A stretch of DNA of 64,000 nucleotides from Salinibacterium sp. ZJ450. GTDB lineage: Bacteria > Actinomycetota > Actinomycetes > Actinomycetales > Microbacteriaceae. Positions 1 to 8,606 of this stretch are shown one piece after another. A model generated the notes under the pieces. The model was not told the origin of the DNA and did not search any database. It was given only the letters and a program-made list of their open reading frames with translations. Position 1 is the stretch's first letter. Each line of letters opens with the position of its first letter. The stretch lies in contig NZ_CP061771.1 of the NCBI RefSeq assembly GCF_011751885.2, positions 62,001 through 126,000 on the forward strand. Reading direction: 5' to 3'. The position numbers were made by a program, and so were the translations under genes.

Positions 1-1
1 C

Positions 2-457
2 CACGCCGAGCGCCGCGACCTGTTCGGCGAAACCGACGACGTGGTGGCGCTGAAGTACCGGGCGAGTTCGCAGGCCGGGGTCACCGCCCTGCTCTGCGTG
101 GGAGAGCCGCAGCGGCTGTCACCAGCGGATGCCGCGGAGCACTGTGCGCGGCAGGTGACCGCCGCGGTGCCGACCGGCGCGCGCGGTGACCTGCTGCTCG
201 CCTACGAACCGATTTGGGCGATCGGCGCGGACGCGCCGGCCGACCCCGACTACGTCACCGCGGTGGTGCGCGAACTCCGCGCCCGTCTGGAGCCGGCGTA
301 CCCCGACCTCGCCCTCAGTATCCTCTACGGCGGCAGCGCCGGACCGGGGCTGATCGCCCGGCTCGACGGGGTGGACGGCCTCTTCCTCGGCCGCTTCGCG
401 CACGACGCCGCGAACTTCGCGCAGGTGCTCGACGAGGCATCCGCGCGTCGCCCATGA
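2..457 (+). CDS. Triosephosphate isomerase family protein, 5' end outside the window
   Basis: The reading frame is open from base 2, before the first in-window start, and opens with HAERRDLFGETD, which matches the active-site loop of triosephosphate isomerases (HSERR..FGE in the family). AYEPIWAIG carries the catalytic glutamate and YGGSAGPG is the phosphate-binding loop. The C-terminal half diverges from housekeeping TpiA (GLFLGRFAHD instead of the usual GALVGGASL), so a paralogue acting on another sugar phosphate, such as an erythrulose-phosphate isomerase, is possible. It lies 109 bases upstream of a tripartite tricarboxylate transporter on the same strand, which fits a specialised catabolic locus better than glycolysis. 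Family assignment is firm; the substrate is not. Confidence 0.85.
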   Translation, partial: HAERRDLFGETDDVVALKYRASSQAGVTALLCVGEPQRLSPADAAEHCARQVTAAVPTGARGDLLLAYEPIWAIGADAPADPDYVTAVVRELRARLEPAYPDLALSILYGGSAGPGLIARLDGVDGLFLGRFAHDAANFAQVLDEASARRP

Positions 458-500
458 CCATGTTGCGTCGCTGTCGTGGTTCTGCCACACTGCGAGTCAT

Positions 501-516
501 AGATCCAATAGGATCT
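501..516. promoter_or_regulatory. Candidate operator upstream of tctC (AGATCC-AATA-GGATCT)
   Basis: A perfect inverted repeat with 6-base arms and a 4-base spacer lies in the 109-base gap before tctC. Its size and position suit a GntR-type or similar dimeric repressor of the transporter operon. No such regulator gene is visible here; it may lie left of the window. Inference from symmetry only. Confidence 0.35.
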
Positions 517-566
517 TTGATTGCCAACCAACCCCACTGGTATTCATCAAAGGAGATAGACAGACA

Positions 567-1538
567 ATGGTGTCAACCACAGCAAAGGTGACCGCGATCG
601 GCGCAGCCGCCATCCTGGCCCTCACCGCCTGCAGCTCGGGCGCATCCTCGGCCGACAGCGAAGGCGGAGCATTCAGCCTCTCCGGCGACGCGCGCATGAT
701 CGTTCCGTTCAGCGCCGGCGGCGGCAGCGACCTCAGCGGCCGCGCCATCGCCGCTGGGCTCGAATCGGTCACCGGAACCAACGTCAGTGTGGAGAACCGC
801 GAGGGCGGCTCCGGCGCGGTGGGCTACTCGCACTTCCTCGCGCAGGAGGGCAAGGACAACTACCTGCTCGCCTCCGAGACGGCGATGCTCGCCCTGCCGC
901 TCACCCAGGACGTCGAATTCGACTTCACCAGCTTCACCCCGATCATGAAGCTCGGCGATGACTACACCCTGCTCGTGGTCGCACCCGACTCGCCGTTCGA
1001 GACCTGCACCGACGTCGTCGACCAGGCGAAGACCGACCGCGTCGTCGCGGCCGTGTCCGGCGCCACCAGCCTCGACGAGATCGTCTTCACGCTGGTTGAG
1101 GACGAAATGGACGTCAAGTTCGACCGCGTTCCGTTCGAATCGGGCAGCGAAGTGCTCGCGTCCCTGCTCGGCGGCCAGATCGACATCGCCTCGCTGAACC
1201 CGGGCGAGGTGCTCGGCCAGCTGGAATCCGGCGACCTGAAGGCGCTCTGCGCGTTCTCGGATGAGCGCTACGAGTACGACCAGCTCGCCGACATCCCCAC
1301 CGCCAAGGAGCAGGGCATCGACGTGGCGTTCGCGCAGTTCCGTGGCTTCATCGCCCCGGGCGGCATCAGCGACGACGCCAAGGAGTTCTGGATCAACGCG
1401 GCCAAGGAGTTCGAGAAGTCGGACGCCTACGCCGAGTACATCGAGCAGAATGTGATGCAGGCCAACGCCGTTTACGGCGACGACTTCGTCACGTACCTCG
1501 AGGGCAACAACGAAGACCTCAAGAAGGTACTGAAGTAG
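567..1538 (+). CDS. tctC: Tripartite tricarboxylate transporter substrate-binding lipoprotein
   Basis: A 323-residue binding protein of the TctC/Bug family. The N-terminus is a lipoprotein signal peptide ending in the lipobox LTAC, so the mature protein should be anchored outside the membrane. The start MIVPFSAGGGSDLSGRAIA is the characteristic first strand of the family, which presents carboxylates to the TctA/TctB membrane unit. AAGGAGA is placed before the ATG. The stop codon shares one base with the GTG start of tctB. Substrates of this family range over citrate, other carboxylates and aromatic acids; the actual ligand cannot be read from the sequence. Confidence 0.92.
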   Translation: MVSTTAKVTAIGAAAILALTACSSGASSADSEGGAFSLSGDARMIVPFSAGGGSDLSGRAIAAGLESVTGTNVSVENREGGSGAVGYSHFLAQEGKDNYLLASETAMLALPLTQDVEFDFTSFTPIMKLGDDYTLLVVAPDSPFETCTDVVDQAKTDRVVAAVSGATSLDEIVFTLVEDEMDVKFDRVPFESGSEVLASLLGGQIDIASLNPGEVLGQLESGDLKALCAFSDERYEYDQLADIPTAKEQGIDVAFAQFRGFIAPGGISDDAKEFWINAAKEFEKSDAYAEYIEQNVMQANAVYGDDFVTYLEGNNEDLKKVLK

Positions 1539-2098
1539 TGGAATCTGCACGACTCAAGGTCGCCGGGATCGCGTTCACCGCGGTCCTGGCGGCCGTCGGC
1601 GTTGCCGCCGTCATCGGCGGCATCGGCTATGGCGCATTCGGCGAGGAAGGCCGCATCGGGCCGGGCTTCCTGCCCGTCCTGGCAGGCGGCCTCGTCGCCG
1701 CATTCGCCGTGATCGACATCATCGGCCGGCTGCTCGAGCGGCGCCAACACAACTACGACGCCGAACTCGCGCTCGACACCGAAGCCATCGACGCACTGCA
1801 GGCCGAGGTCGACACCGAGAAGGCGACGGATGTCGACATCTTCGGTCGCACCCAGAAGCAGCGCAACCGCATGCTCGTCGCGGTCACCGGCATCCTGATC
1901 GTGGCGCTGCTACTGGTCAACGTGATTGGCTTCCTGCTCGCCTTCGGTCTCATGCTGTTCGTGATCGCCGTGGTCATCGAGAAGCGCAAGATGCTCTCCT
2001 CTCTCATCGTCACCGTGGCAGCCCTCGCTGTCGCCTGGCTCGTCTTCGGGGTTCTGCTGCGCGTGCCGCTGCCCCAGGGCCTACTCGGAATTCTGTAG
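1538..2098 (+). CDS. tctB: Tripartite tricarboxylate transporter small membrane subunit TctB
   Basis: A 186-residue membrane protein with four hydrophobic segments, two in the first 60 residues and two after about residue 105, separated by a charged, soluble loop. This is the layout of TctB, the poorly conserved small subunit that works with TctA. It starts at a GTG that overlaps the tctC stop codon, so translation is probably coupled. The identification depends on topology and its position between tctC and tctA. Confidence 0.88.
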   Translation: MESARLKVAGIAFTAVLAAVGVAAVIGGIGYGAFGEEGRIGPGFLPVLAGGLVAAFAVIDIIGRLLERRQHNYDAELALDTEAIDALQAEVDTEKATDVDIFGRTQKQRNRMLVAVTGILIVALLLVNVIGFLLAFGLMLFVIAVVIEKRKMLSSLIVTVAALAVAWLVFGVLLRVPLPQGLLGIL

Positions 2099-2100
2099 CC

Positions 2101-3675
2101 ATGATTGACAACCTCATCCTCGGTTTTGAGACCGCGCTCACCCCCGAGAACATCCTCTGGTGCTTCATCGGCGTGCTCATGGGCACGATCATCGGCCTCA
2201 TGCCGGGTCTCGGGTCCACCACCGGTGTCGCCATCCTGATCCCGCTGACCCTGGCGCTTGAGCCGGTCACCGCGCTGATCATGCTCGCCGGCATCTATTA
2301 CGGCGCCCAGTACGGCGGAACCATCACCTCGGTGCTGATCTCCACGCCCGGTGAAGCGGCGAGCGTGGTAACCACGCTGGACGGTTACCAGATGGCCAGA
2401 AACGGTCGAGCGGGCGCCGCGCTGGCGATCAGCGCCATCGGCTCGTTCGTCGCCGCGATCATCTCGCTCGCGCTGCTGATGGCGCTCGCCCCGCCGCTGG
2501 CCGACCTGGCACTAAACTTCGGCCCGGTCGAGAACCTCGCGATCATGATCCTCGGACTGGTGATCGTGGTCAGCTTCGCCGGCGGCTCGCTCGCGCGAGG
2601 CCTGATGATGGCCGCTGTCGGTCTGCTGATCTCCACGGTCGGCGTCGCCACCGGCTTCAGCGACGCCCGGTTCACGTTCGGCAACATCGACCTGCTCGGC
2701 GGCATCCCGTTCGTCGAGGTGATGATCGGCCTGTTCGCGCTCGGTGAGGTGCTGTACCAGATTAGGGTCGGTGCCGCGGCGCCCATCCGCACCCGGTTCC
2801 GCGACATGGTGATCACCAAGTCCGAGCTGAAGCGCTCGACCGGTCCGATCCTGCGCGGCAGCGGCATCGGCTTCCTGCTCGGCATCCTGCCCGGCGCCGG
2901 ATCCACGCTCGCCTCGTTCATGTCGTACGGCATCGAGAAGAAGGTGTCGAGAAACAAGCACCTGTTCGGCAAGGGAGCCATCGAGGGCGTCGCCGCACCG
3001 GAGGCCGCGAACAATGCGGCAGCGAACGCGAACTTCGTGCCGACGCTGGCGCTCGGCATCCCCGGCGGTGGCACCACCGCGGTGCTGCTCGGAGCGTTCA
3101 CCATCTACGGCCTGCAGCCCGGCCCGCTGCTGTTCGAGACCCAGCCGACCCTGGTCTGGGGACTGCTCGTCTCGTTCTTTATCGGCAACGTGCTGCTGCT
3201 GATCCTGAACCTGCCGCTGGCGCCGGTGTTCGCGCAGATGCTGCGGATCCCGTACGGCTACCTGTACCCGATCATCCTGCTGACCAGCTTCATCGGCGCC
3301 TACTCGGTGAGCAACAACATGTTCAGTGTGGTGCTGGTGCTGATCTTCGGCATCGTCGGCTACATCATGAAGGAACTCGACCTGCCGGTCGCCCCGCTGG
3401 TGCTCGGCCTCGTGCTCGGCCCGCTGTTCGAGAAGGCCCTCGTGCAGACCTCGGCGCTCGGCCAGGGCAGCTTCGGCATCATGCTGGAAAGCCCGATCTC
3501 GATCGGCATCCTGCTGCTCGCGGCGCTGCTCGCGTTCGGCCCGATGGTCTTCGGCAAGCTGCGCGCCCGTCGCAAGGCTGCCGCGGGCGCTGCGGGTACG
3601 AGCGCAGGCGCAGCCACGGGCTCGGACACCGAGCAGGACACCGAGCAGGACACGGAGTCGGTCGAGTCGAAGTAG
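2101..3675 (+). CDS. tctA: Tripartite tricarboxylate transporter large membrane subunit TctA
   Basis: A 524-residue polytopic membrane protein. GLMPGLGSTTG near residue 35 and YYGAQYGGTITSVLISTPGE near residue 65 are hallmark TctA motifs, and a second glycine-rich motif, GILPGAGSTLASF, follows near residue 260 in the repeated half. It forms the main translocation path of the secondary carboxylate importer. It begins two bases after tctB. The C-terminal tail is soluble and carries a short acidic repeat (DTEQ twice, then DTES). The operon ends just before a 21-base inverted repeat. Confidence 0.95.
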   Translation: MIDNLILGFETALTPENILWCFIGVLMGTIIGLMPGLGSTTGVAILIPLTLALEPVTALIMLAGIYYGAQYGGTITSVLISTPGEAASVVTTLDGYQMARNGRAGAALAISAIGSFVAAIISLALLMALAPPLADLALNFGPVENLAIMILGLVIVVSFAGGSLARGLMMAAVGLLISTVGVATGFSDARFTFGNIDLLGGIPFVEVMIGLFALGEVLYQIRVGAAAPIRTRFRDMVITKSELKRSTGPILRGSGIGFLLGILPGAGSTLASFMSYGIEKKVSRNKHLFGKGAIEGVAAPEAANNAAANANFVPTLALGIPGGGTTAVLLGAFTIYGLQPGPLLFETQPTLVWGLLVSFFIGNVLLLILNLPLAPVFAQMLRIPYGYLYPIILLTSFIGAYSVSNNMFSVVLVLIFGIVGYIMKELDLPVAPLVLGLVLGPLFEKALVQTSALGQGSFGIMLESPISIGILLLAALLAFGPMVFGKLRARRKAAAGAAGTSAGAATGSDTEQDTEQDTESVESK

Positions 3676-3683
3676 CCTCCGTC

Positions 3684-3736
3684 ATTCCGCAGAGAACGCC
3701 CATGTTTGCTCAGAGCATGGGCGTTCTCTGCGGAAT
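3684..3736. terminator. Perfect 21-base inverted repeat between tctA and panD
   Basis: Bases 3684-3704 are the exact reverse complement of 3716-3736, with an 11-base loop. It sits between convergent genes, 8 bases after the tctA stop and about 48 before the panD stop. No T-run follows either arm, but a hairpin this stable can act as a two-way terminator in high-GC bacteria. Confidence 0.65.
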
Positions 3737-3784
3737 CACGCGTGTGGCCGCAGCACTCACGCTGGGGTCGCCGGCAGTCGAGGG

Positions 3785-4195
3785 CTAAAGCGCGAGCGGG
3801 GCCCGCACGGCGTCGACACCGGTGGCGTCCGCGGCATCCGCTCCCAGATGCACGATGCGGTTACCGGCGTCCACATGCACGATCGCCGGCTGGAAGGCGC
3901 GCGCCTCGTCCGGGGTCATCTGCGCGTACGCGATCAGGATGACGAGGTCGCCGGGGTGCACCAGGTGCGCGGCGGCGCCGTTGATGCCGAGCACGCCGCT
4001 GCCGGGCTCGCCGGCGATCGTGTAGGTCTCGAGCCGCGCCCCGTTGGTGATGTCGACAATGGAGACCAGTTCACCGGGCAGGATGCCGGATGCCTCAAGC
4101 AGCTCGCTGTCGACGGTGACCGAGCCGACGTAGTGCAGGTCGGCGTGGGTGACCGTGGCGCGGTGGATCTTGGACTTCAGCATCGTGAGCAGCAT
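3785..4195 (-). CDS. panD: Aspartate 1-decarboxylase proenzyme
   Basis: Makes beta-alanine from aspartate for pantothenate and coenzyme A synthesis. From the internal ATG at 4195 the protein begins [16 protein letters not shown], the standard PanD N-terminus. HYVGSVT places the self-cleavage site at Gly24-Ser25, where the pyruvoyl cofactor forms. The 136-residue length is typical. The frame can be extended upstream to 4225, but the added ten residues are not family-like. The C-terminal 20 residues are alanine- and aspartate-rich and may be disordered. The other pantothenate genes are not adjacent, so it appears to be transcribed alone, between two strong hairpins. Confidence 0.95.
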   Translation of the reverse strand: MLLTMLKSKIHRATVTHADLHYVGSVTVDSELLEASGILPGELVSIVDITNGARLETYTIAGEPGSGVLGINGAAAHLVHPGDLVILIAYAQMTPDEARAFQPAIVHVDAGNRIVHLGADAADATGVDAVRAPLAL

Positions 4196-4274
4196 GACGC
4201 GTCCACGATACTCGTGCCGCGGCATCCGGACCCTTCTGGACGCGGCGAAATTCTCCGGTCGGCTGCTCCACGGA

Positions 4275-4338
4275 CGGACTTCGGCGGCTCGGAAGGACGG
4301 TTTAGCGCGAAATCATCCTCCCGAGCCGCCGAAGTCCG
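4275..4338. terminator. Long inverted repeat downstream of pfkA
   Basis: Bases 4275-4297 pair with 4316-4338 with about one internal mismatch; both arms carry CGGACTTCGGCGGCTCGG or its complement. It lies about 20 bases past the pfkA stop and before panD, both on the minus strand, so it probably ends the pfkA transcript. Part of the left arm and loop recurs near 31741. Confidence 0.65.
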
Positions 4339-4357
4339 ACCGAGCAGGTCGGGAAAC

Positions 4358-5383
4358 TCAGCCGAACAGGATGCGGGCCTCGTCGTACCGGGCCTGCGGC
4401 ACGGTCTTCAGGTTGCCGAGCGCCTCTTCGAATCCGACCGTGACGATGTCGGTGCCGTGGAGCGCCACCATCTGGCCCCACTGCTTGTCCAGGGCGAGGT
4501 CGAGCACGGCCATGCCGAGCCGGGTGGCGAGCACCCGGTCGTACGAGGTGGGCGTGCCGCCGCGCTGGATGTGGCCGAGGGTGGTGGCGCGGGTCTCGAT
4601 CCCGGTGCGCTCCTCGATCACCGGCGCGAGCTTCTCGCCAATGCCGCCGAGCCGGGGCCGTCCGAACGCATCGAGGCCGCGTTCGTGGTGCGGGTCGTCC
4701 ATGGTGTCGAGCTCGAAGCCCTCCGACACCACGATCAGCGGTGCGCGACCGCGGTCGTGGGCGCTGGTCACCCACTCGATGATCTGGTCCATCGAGGTCT
4801 TCTGCTCCGGGATCAGGATGGCGTGAGCCCCGGCGGCCATGCCGGAGTGCAGCGCGATCCAGCCCACGTGCCGGCCCATCACCTCGGCGATCATGCAGCG
4901 GCCGTGCGAGTCGCCGGTGGTGCGCAGGCGGTCCATCGAGTCGGTGGCGATCTGCACGGCGGTGTCGAATCCGAACGTGTAGTCGGTGGCGGAGATGTCG
5001 TTGTCGATCGTCTTCGGTACGCCCACCAGCGGCAGGCCCTCATCGGACAGTCGCTTCGCGGCGGCCAGGGTGCCCTCGCCGCCGATCACGATGATCGACT
5101 CGATCTCGTTGCGGGCCATCACCTCGCGGATGCGGTCTGGTCCGCCGTTGCCCTCGAACGGGTTGGTGCGCGAGGTGCCGAGGATCGTGCCGCCCTGCTT
5201 GCTGATGCCGCGCACTTCGTGGCGGCCGAGCGGGATCAGGTCTTCCTCGATCACACCCTTCCAGCCGTTCTTGAAGCCGACGAACTCCTGGCCGTTGAGC
5301 GTCTGCCCCTTCAGCACGGCGGCACGAATGACCGCGTTGAGACCGGGAGCGTCGCCGCCCGACGTGAGGATGCCAATTCGCAT
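4358..5383 (-). CDS. pfkA: ATP-dependent 6-phosphofructokinase
   Basis: Phosphorylates fructose 6-phosphate in glycolysis. LTSGGDAPGLN at the N-terminus is the nucleotide-binding loop, PKTIDNDI at residues 123-130 contains the catalytic aspartates, and GHIQRGG lies near the C-terminal substrate site. Residues 101-106 read GGEGTL: glycine at position 104 predicts ATP as phosphoryl donor, whereas pyrophosphate-dependent relatives carry aspartate there. This combination is typical of actinobacterial PfkA. At 341 residues it is family length. It is a single-gene unit with a strong hairpin after the stop. Confidence 0.95.
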   Translation of the reverse strand: MRIGILTSGGDAPGLNAVIRAAVLKGQTLNGQEFVGFKNGWKGVIEEDLIPLGRHEVRGISKQGGTILGTSRTNPFEGNGGPDRIREVMARNEIESIIVIGGEGTLAAAKRLSDEGLPLVGVPKTIDNDISATDYTFGFDTAVQIATDSMDRLRTTGDSHGRCMIAEVMGRHVGWIALHSGMAAGAHAILIPEQKTSMDQIIEWVTSAHDRGRAPLIVVSEGFELDTMDDPHHERGLDAFGRPRLGGIGEKLAPVIEERTGIETRATTLGHIQRGGTPTSYDRVLATRLGMAVLDLALDKQWGQMVALHGTDIVTVGFEEALGNLKTVPQARYDEARILFG

Positions 5384-5523
5384 GAATGCGCCTGCCTTCT
5401 GGGTGGTGGTGCGGACGCTTGCGACGCCCGCCAGGGTCAGGGTGATGTTGGGGTTGAGCTTATCGCGGGCGGCGGAACGGCTGAGTTGACGGCGTCATGT
5501 GACGGATGTCGCGGCCGACGGCT

Positions 5524-6399
5524 TCAGGCGGCGGGCTCAACCGCGTGCCGCTCGCAGGCCACCGCGTCGCAGGCCTCGCACACCACGAACTGGTCGCGGC
5601 AGGACGGCTCGGTGCAGTTGCGCATCCGGCTGGTGGGGTTGCCGCAGGCGACGCAGTGCCCGAGTACCGCGGCATCCGGAGTGAAGTTCACCGCCATCCG
5701 CTGGTCGAAAACGTACAGCGAGCCCTGCCACAGGCCGGCGTCCCCGAATCGCTCGCCGTAGCGCACGATGCCGCCATCGAGCTGGTAGACCTCGCTGAAG
5801 CCGCGGTTCAGCATCAGCGAGGACAGCACCTCGCAGCGGATGCCGCCGGTGCAGTACGTGACGATCGGCTGGTCCTTGAGGTGGTCGTACTTGCCGCTGT
5901 CAAGCTCGGCGACGAACTCGCGGGTGTTCGCGACATCCGGAACCACCGCGCCCTCGAACCGGCCGATCTCGGCCTCGAACGCGTTGCGGCCGTCGAAGAA
6001 GGTGACGTCGCGGGATGCCACGAGCTCGTGCAGCTCGTCGGGGGAGAGGTGCGTGCCGCCTCCGACGACGCCGTTCGCATCGACCTTCAACTCGCCAGGT
6101 GCGCCGAAGCTGACGATCTCGTCGCGCACCTTGACGCTGAGCTTGGGGAAGTCGTCGCCGGTGCCCTCGCTCCACTTGAAGTCGATGTTCTTGAAGCTTG
6201 CGTACTCGCGGGTCTTGCGCACGTACTTCTTGACGGCCTTGAGGTCGCCGCCGATTGTGCCGTTCATGCCGTCGGCGGAGAGGATGATTCGCCCCTTCAG
6301 CCCGAGCGATTCGCACAGGTCGCGCTGCCAGAGGCGGACTGCGTCGGGGTCGGCGAGGGGCGTGAAGACATAGAACAGCAGGATCTTCGGAATGGCCAC
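5524..6399 (-). CDS. trhO: tRNA uridine-34 hydroxylase of the rhodanese family (TrhO/YceA)
   Basis: TrhO uses oxygen to make 5-hydroxyuridine at tRNA position 34. The N-terminal acylphosphatase-like part ([10 protein letters not shown], then [16 protein letters not shown]) is followed by a rhodanese domain with active-site cysteine 183 in [10 protein letters not shown]. The C-terminus carries many cysteines (HCVACG, CTEPSC, CEAC) and may bind zinc. I chose the GTG at 6399 because family homology starts there; the frame runs on to 6687, but that part has no family resemblance. TACACT lies 8 bases before the GTG, suggesting a near-leaderless start. It is divergent from the glycosylase gene. Confidence 0.9.
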   Translation of the reverse strand: MAIPKILLFYVFTPLADPDAVRLWQRDLCESLGLKGRIILSADGMNGTIGGDLKAVKKYVRKTREYASFKNIDFKWSEGTGDDFPKLSVKVRDEIVSFGAPGELKVDANGVVGGGTHLSPDELHELVASRDVTFFDGRNAFEAEIGRFEGAVVPDVANTREFVAELDSGKYDHLKDQPIVTYCTGGIRCEVLSSLMLNRGFSEVYQLDGGIVRYGERFGDAGLWQGSLYVFDQRMAVNFTPDAAVLGHCVACGNPTSRMRNCTEPSCRDQFVVCEACDAVACERHAVEPAA

Positions 6400-6465
6400 G
6401 AGCGTCCAGTGTAGGCGGGGTGTGCTGGGTGCGCGGTTGGCGTCCACCCCCTCAGCCGACTGGCG

Positions 6466-6471
6466 TAGCCT
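6466..6471 (+). promoter_or_regulatory. Minus-10 hexamer TAGCCT, leaderless-type start
   Basis: TAGCCT stands exactly 6 bases before the ATG of the glycosylase gene and there is no ribosome-binding sequence, so transcription should begin at or next to the start codon. Confidence 0.55.
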
Positions 6472-6477
6472 GCCTGC

Positions 6478-7374
6478 ATGCCCCTCGAGTCGACCTACGC
6501 TCCGCGCGAGCCGGTCGACCTTCGCCAGACGCTCGGCCCGGTCGGCCGCGGCACGTACGACCCCACCTTCCGTTGGGAGGGGTCGAACGTCTGGCTGACG
6601 CTGCGCACTCCGGACGGCCCGGCCACCCTGCATCTGCGCGCCGGCGCCGAGATTGCCGCCACGGCCTGGGGCCCGGGCGCCGAGCACGCGATCGCCGGCG
6701 TGCCCGACCTCTGCGGGGCTGGCGACGACTGGTCAGCCCTCGACGTGAGCGGCAATGCGCTGTTGGCCGAGACGAGGCGACGGATGTCGGGACTCAGGCT
6801 GCCGCGCACCGGCCGGGTCTTCGCGGCGCTGATGCCGGCCATCCTCGAGCAGAAGGTCACCGCGGTCGAGGCGCTGCGCGCGTGGCGGCAACTGGTCACC
6901 AAGCACGGCGAGGAGCCGCCCGGGCCGGCGCCCCTCGGCATGCGGCTGATCCCCACCGGTGACGGCTTCAAGCGGATCCCGTCCTGGGAGTGGCACAAGG
7001 CCGGCGTCGGACCGCAGCGCTCCGCGACGGTCATGCGCGCGGCCGCCGTCGCGGCGTCGATCGACCGGCTGGCTGACAAGGATGACGCGGGGGCGCGCCT
7101 GCGCAGCATCCCGGGCATCGGCATCTGGACCGCCGCGGAGGTGACCCAGCGCTCGCACGGCGACCCCGACGCGGTGAGTGTCGGCGACTACCACCTGGCC
7201 GCGTTCGTCGGCTGGGCGATGGTCGGTGCGCCGGTCGACGATGACGGCATGCTCGAACTGCTGGAACCGTGGCGCGGCCACCGGCAACGGGTGGTGCGGC
7301 TGCTGCTGGCGAGCGGGGTGCGCAAGCCCGCATTCGGCCCGCGGATGACAATCCAGGACCACCGCCGGCACTGA
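6478..7374 (+). CDS. DNA-3-methyladenine glycosylase 2 family protein (AlkA-like)
   Basis: A base-excision-repair glycosylase of the HhH-GPD superfamily, expected to remove alkylated purines. The helix-hairpin-helix is at residues 205-222 ([15 protein letters not shown]) and the catalytic aspartate is Asp237 in [17 protein letters not shown] near residue 122 is the usual start of the catalytic core. At 298 residues it has an N-terminal beta domain of AlkA type. It is divergent from trhO with a leaderless-type promoter. No Ada or methyltransferase gene is nearby. Confidence 0.9.
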   Translation: MPLESTYAPREPVDLRQTLGPVGRGTYDPTFRWEGSNVWLTLRTPDGPATLHLRAGAEIAATAWGPGAEHAIAGVPDLCGAGDDWSALDVSGNALLAETRRRMSGLRLPRTGRVFAALMPAILEQKVTAVEALRAWRQLVTKHGEEPPGPAPLGMRLIPTGDGFKRIPSWEWHKAGVGPQRSATVMRAAAVAASIDRLADKDDAGARLRSIPGIGIWTAAEVTQRSHGDPDAVSVGDYHLAAFVGWAMVGAPVDDDGMLELLEPWRGHRQRVVRLLLASGVRKPAFGPRMTIQDHRRH

Positions 7375-7440
7375 GCGGAGTGCTCGGTGCTTGGTGCGGG
7401 TGGGATCCTCGGGGCGGGCGGGCGTGCTGGTCGGGGCGTC

Positions 7441-7500
7441 TGATCCAGTTTGTCGGGTCTGAGCCACCGCGCCGTGGCTCAACCCCGACGAAGTGGATCA
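7441..7500. repeat. 27-base imperfect intergenic palindrome
   Basis: Bases 7441-7467 and 7474-7500 are inverted copies matching at 23 of 27 positions, with a 6-base loop. It lies in a 240-base gap between two plus-strand genes, 66 bases after the glycosylase stop. Matching mismatches are spread through the stem, as expected of an old dispersed palindrome or a long hairpin terminator. The rest of the gap shows nothing except the promoter of the next gene. Confidence 0.6.
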
Positions 7501-7602
7501 AAAGGCCACGGGCGAGTGCTTGCGCACCAGTCGGCGCCGGTGTCCGCGGCATCCGTTTGTGGCATCTCTACAGTCGAATCTCCGATGCGTTGCGGGGTTC
7601 GC

Positions 7603-7608
7603 TAGTCT
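7603..7608 (+). promoter_or_regulatory. Minus-10 hexamer TAGTCT, leaderless-type start
   Basis: TAGTCT is 6 bases before the GTG of the thioesterase gene, with no Shine-Dalgarno sequence between. Confidence 0.55.
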
Positions 7609-7614
7609 GCCGGA

Positions 7615-8172
7615 GTGAATCTGCTTTGGCGCACCCTGCTGCATCTCTGGCTCTCCGCCCGCCGCGCGAAGGTCGGCCCGTTCGATGTGGTGCGCACCAA
7701 CTTCCGGGTGCTGCCGACCGACCTGGACATCTACCGGCACATGAACAACGGCCGGTACCTCTCCATCGCCGACATCGGCCGGTTCGACCTGCTGAAGCGC
7801 AACGGCATGTATGAGGAGATGACCCGGCGCGGCTGGTACCCGGTGGTGGCGAGCTCCACGATCAGCTACCGCAAGTCGCTGATGCCGTGGCAGCGCTTCG
7901 TGGTTGAGAGCCGGTTCCTGGGCTATGACGAGCGCGCGGTGTACCTCGAGCAGCGTTTCGTGGTGAAGGGTGAGGTGTACGCCCGGATGTACCTGCGCGG
8001 GCGCTTCCTGAAACGCGGCGGCGGACACGTGCACATGGCCGAGCTTCACGACGTGATCGGCGTCGCCCCCCACGAGGTGCAGGTGCCGGAGTGGCTGCTG
8101 ACCTGGGGAACGGATGTCGCGCTGCCCAGCACCCGCACGCCGACGCCCAGCCATTGGGAATCAGCGGGGTAG
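7615..8172 (+). CDS. Acyl-CoA thioesterase family protein (hot-dog fold)
   Basis: A 185-residue single hot-dog domain of the type that hydrolyses acyl-CoA thioesters. TDLDIYRHMNNGRYLSIAD near residue 38 is the active-site region of the 4-hydroxybenzoyl-CoA thioesterase-like clan: an aspartate, then HMNNGRY. The strand VVASSTISYRKSL follows as in the THEM6-like subgroup. The GTG start is supported by the leaderless hexamer. The substrate is unknown. The next gene is convergent, with only a 12-base gap. Confidence 0.82.
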   Translation: MNLLWRTLLHLWLSARRAKVGPFDVVRTNFRVLPTDLDIYRHMNNGRYLSIADIGRFDLLKRNGMYEEMTRRGWYPVVASSTISYRKSLMPWQRFVVESRFLGYDERAVYLEQRFVVKGEVYARMYLRGRFLKRGGGHVHMAELHDVIGVAPHEVQVPEWLLTWGTDVALPSTRTPTPSHWESAG

Positions 8173-8184
8173 CGGGCGTCGGCG

Positions 8185-8604
8185 CTACGCGAAGATCCCG
8201 TTCGCCAGACCATAGGCGCGGGAAACCAGCTCGCGCAGCACCGTCTCGTCGATGTCCTCGAGCTTCTTCACGTAGATGCAGCCCTTGCCGAGGGTGTGCT
8301 TGCCGAGCTTGCCCAGCAGCGGCCGCAGCTCCTCGTGGTCGAGCAGCCCGTAGAAGGTGATCGCCGCCTTACGCGGCGAGAACCCGACCTTGGGCCAGTC
8401 GCCCTCGCGCCCGCTCTTGCCCCGGTAGTGCTGCGAGCCGTAGCCGATCATGCTCGGCCCCCACATGATCGGGACATCGCCGGTCGCGTCGCTCATCAGG
8501 GCGAGCACGCGCTCGCCCTGCTCGCGGCGCTTGTCCTCCGGCAGCTGGGCGATGAAATCGGCGGGCGCCACCTCGGTGGGCAGGGTCTTCTGGGCATCCG
8601 CCAT
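8185..8604 (-). CDS. DUF1801 domain protein
   Basis: A 139-residue soluble protein of the DUF1801 (YdhG-like) group; the central part PSMIGYGSQHYRG ... WPKVGFSPRKAAITFY is typical. I prefer the ATG at 8604, two bases past the upstream stop; a TTG at 8610 would instead overlap that gene. It follows an SRPBCC-domain gene in the same transcript, a pairing that is common in bacteria, but the biochemical role is unknown. A second, more distant DUF1801 gene lies at 18833. Confidence 0.85.
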   Translation of the reverse strand: MADAQKTLPTEVAPADFIAQLPEDKRREQGERVLALMSDATGDVPIMWGPSMIGYGSQHYRGKSGREGDWPKVGFSPRKAAITFYGLLDHEELRPLLGKLGKHTLGKGCIYVKKLEDIDETVLRELVSRAYGLANGIFA

Positions 8605-8606
8605 TG

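Noticed and set aside
3848-5761. A 637-codon open frame antisense to panD and pfkA
   Set aside because: It spans three genes and two hairpins on the other strand and shows no recognisable motif; a codon-bias shadow.
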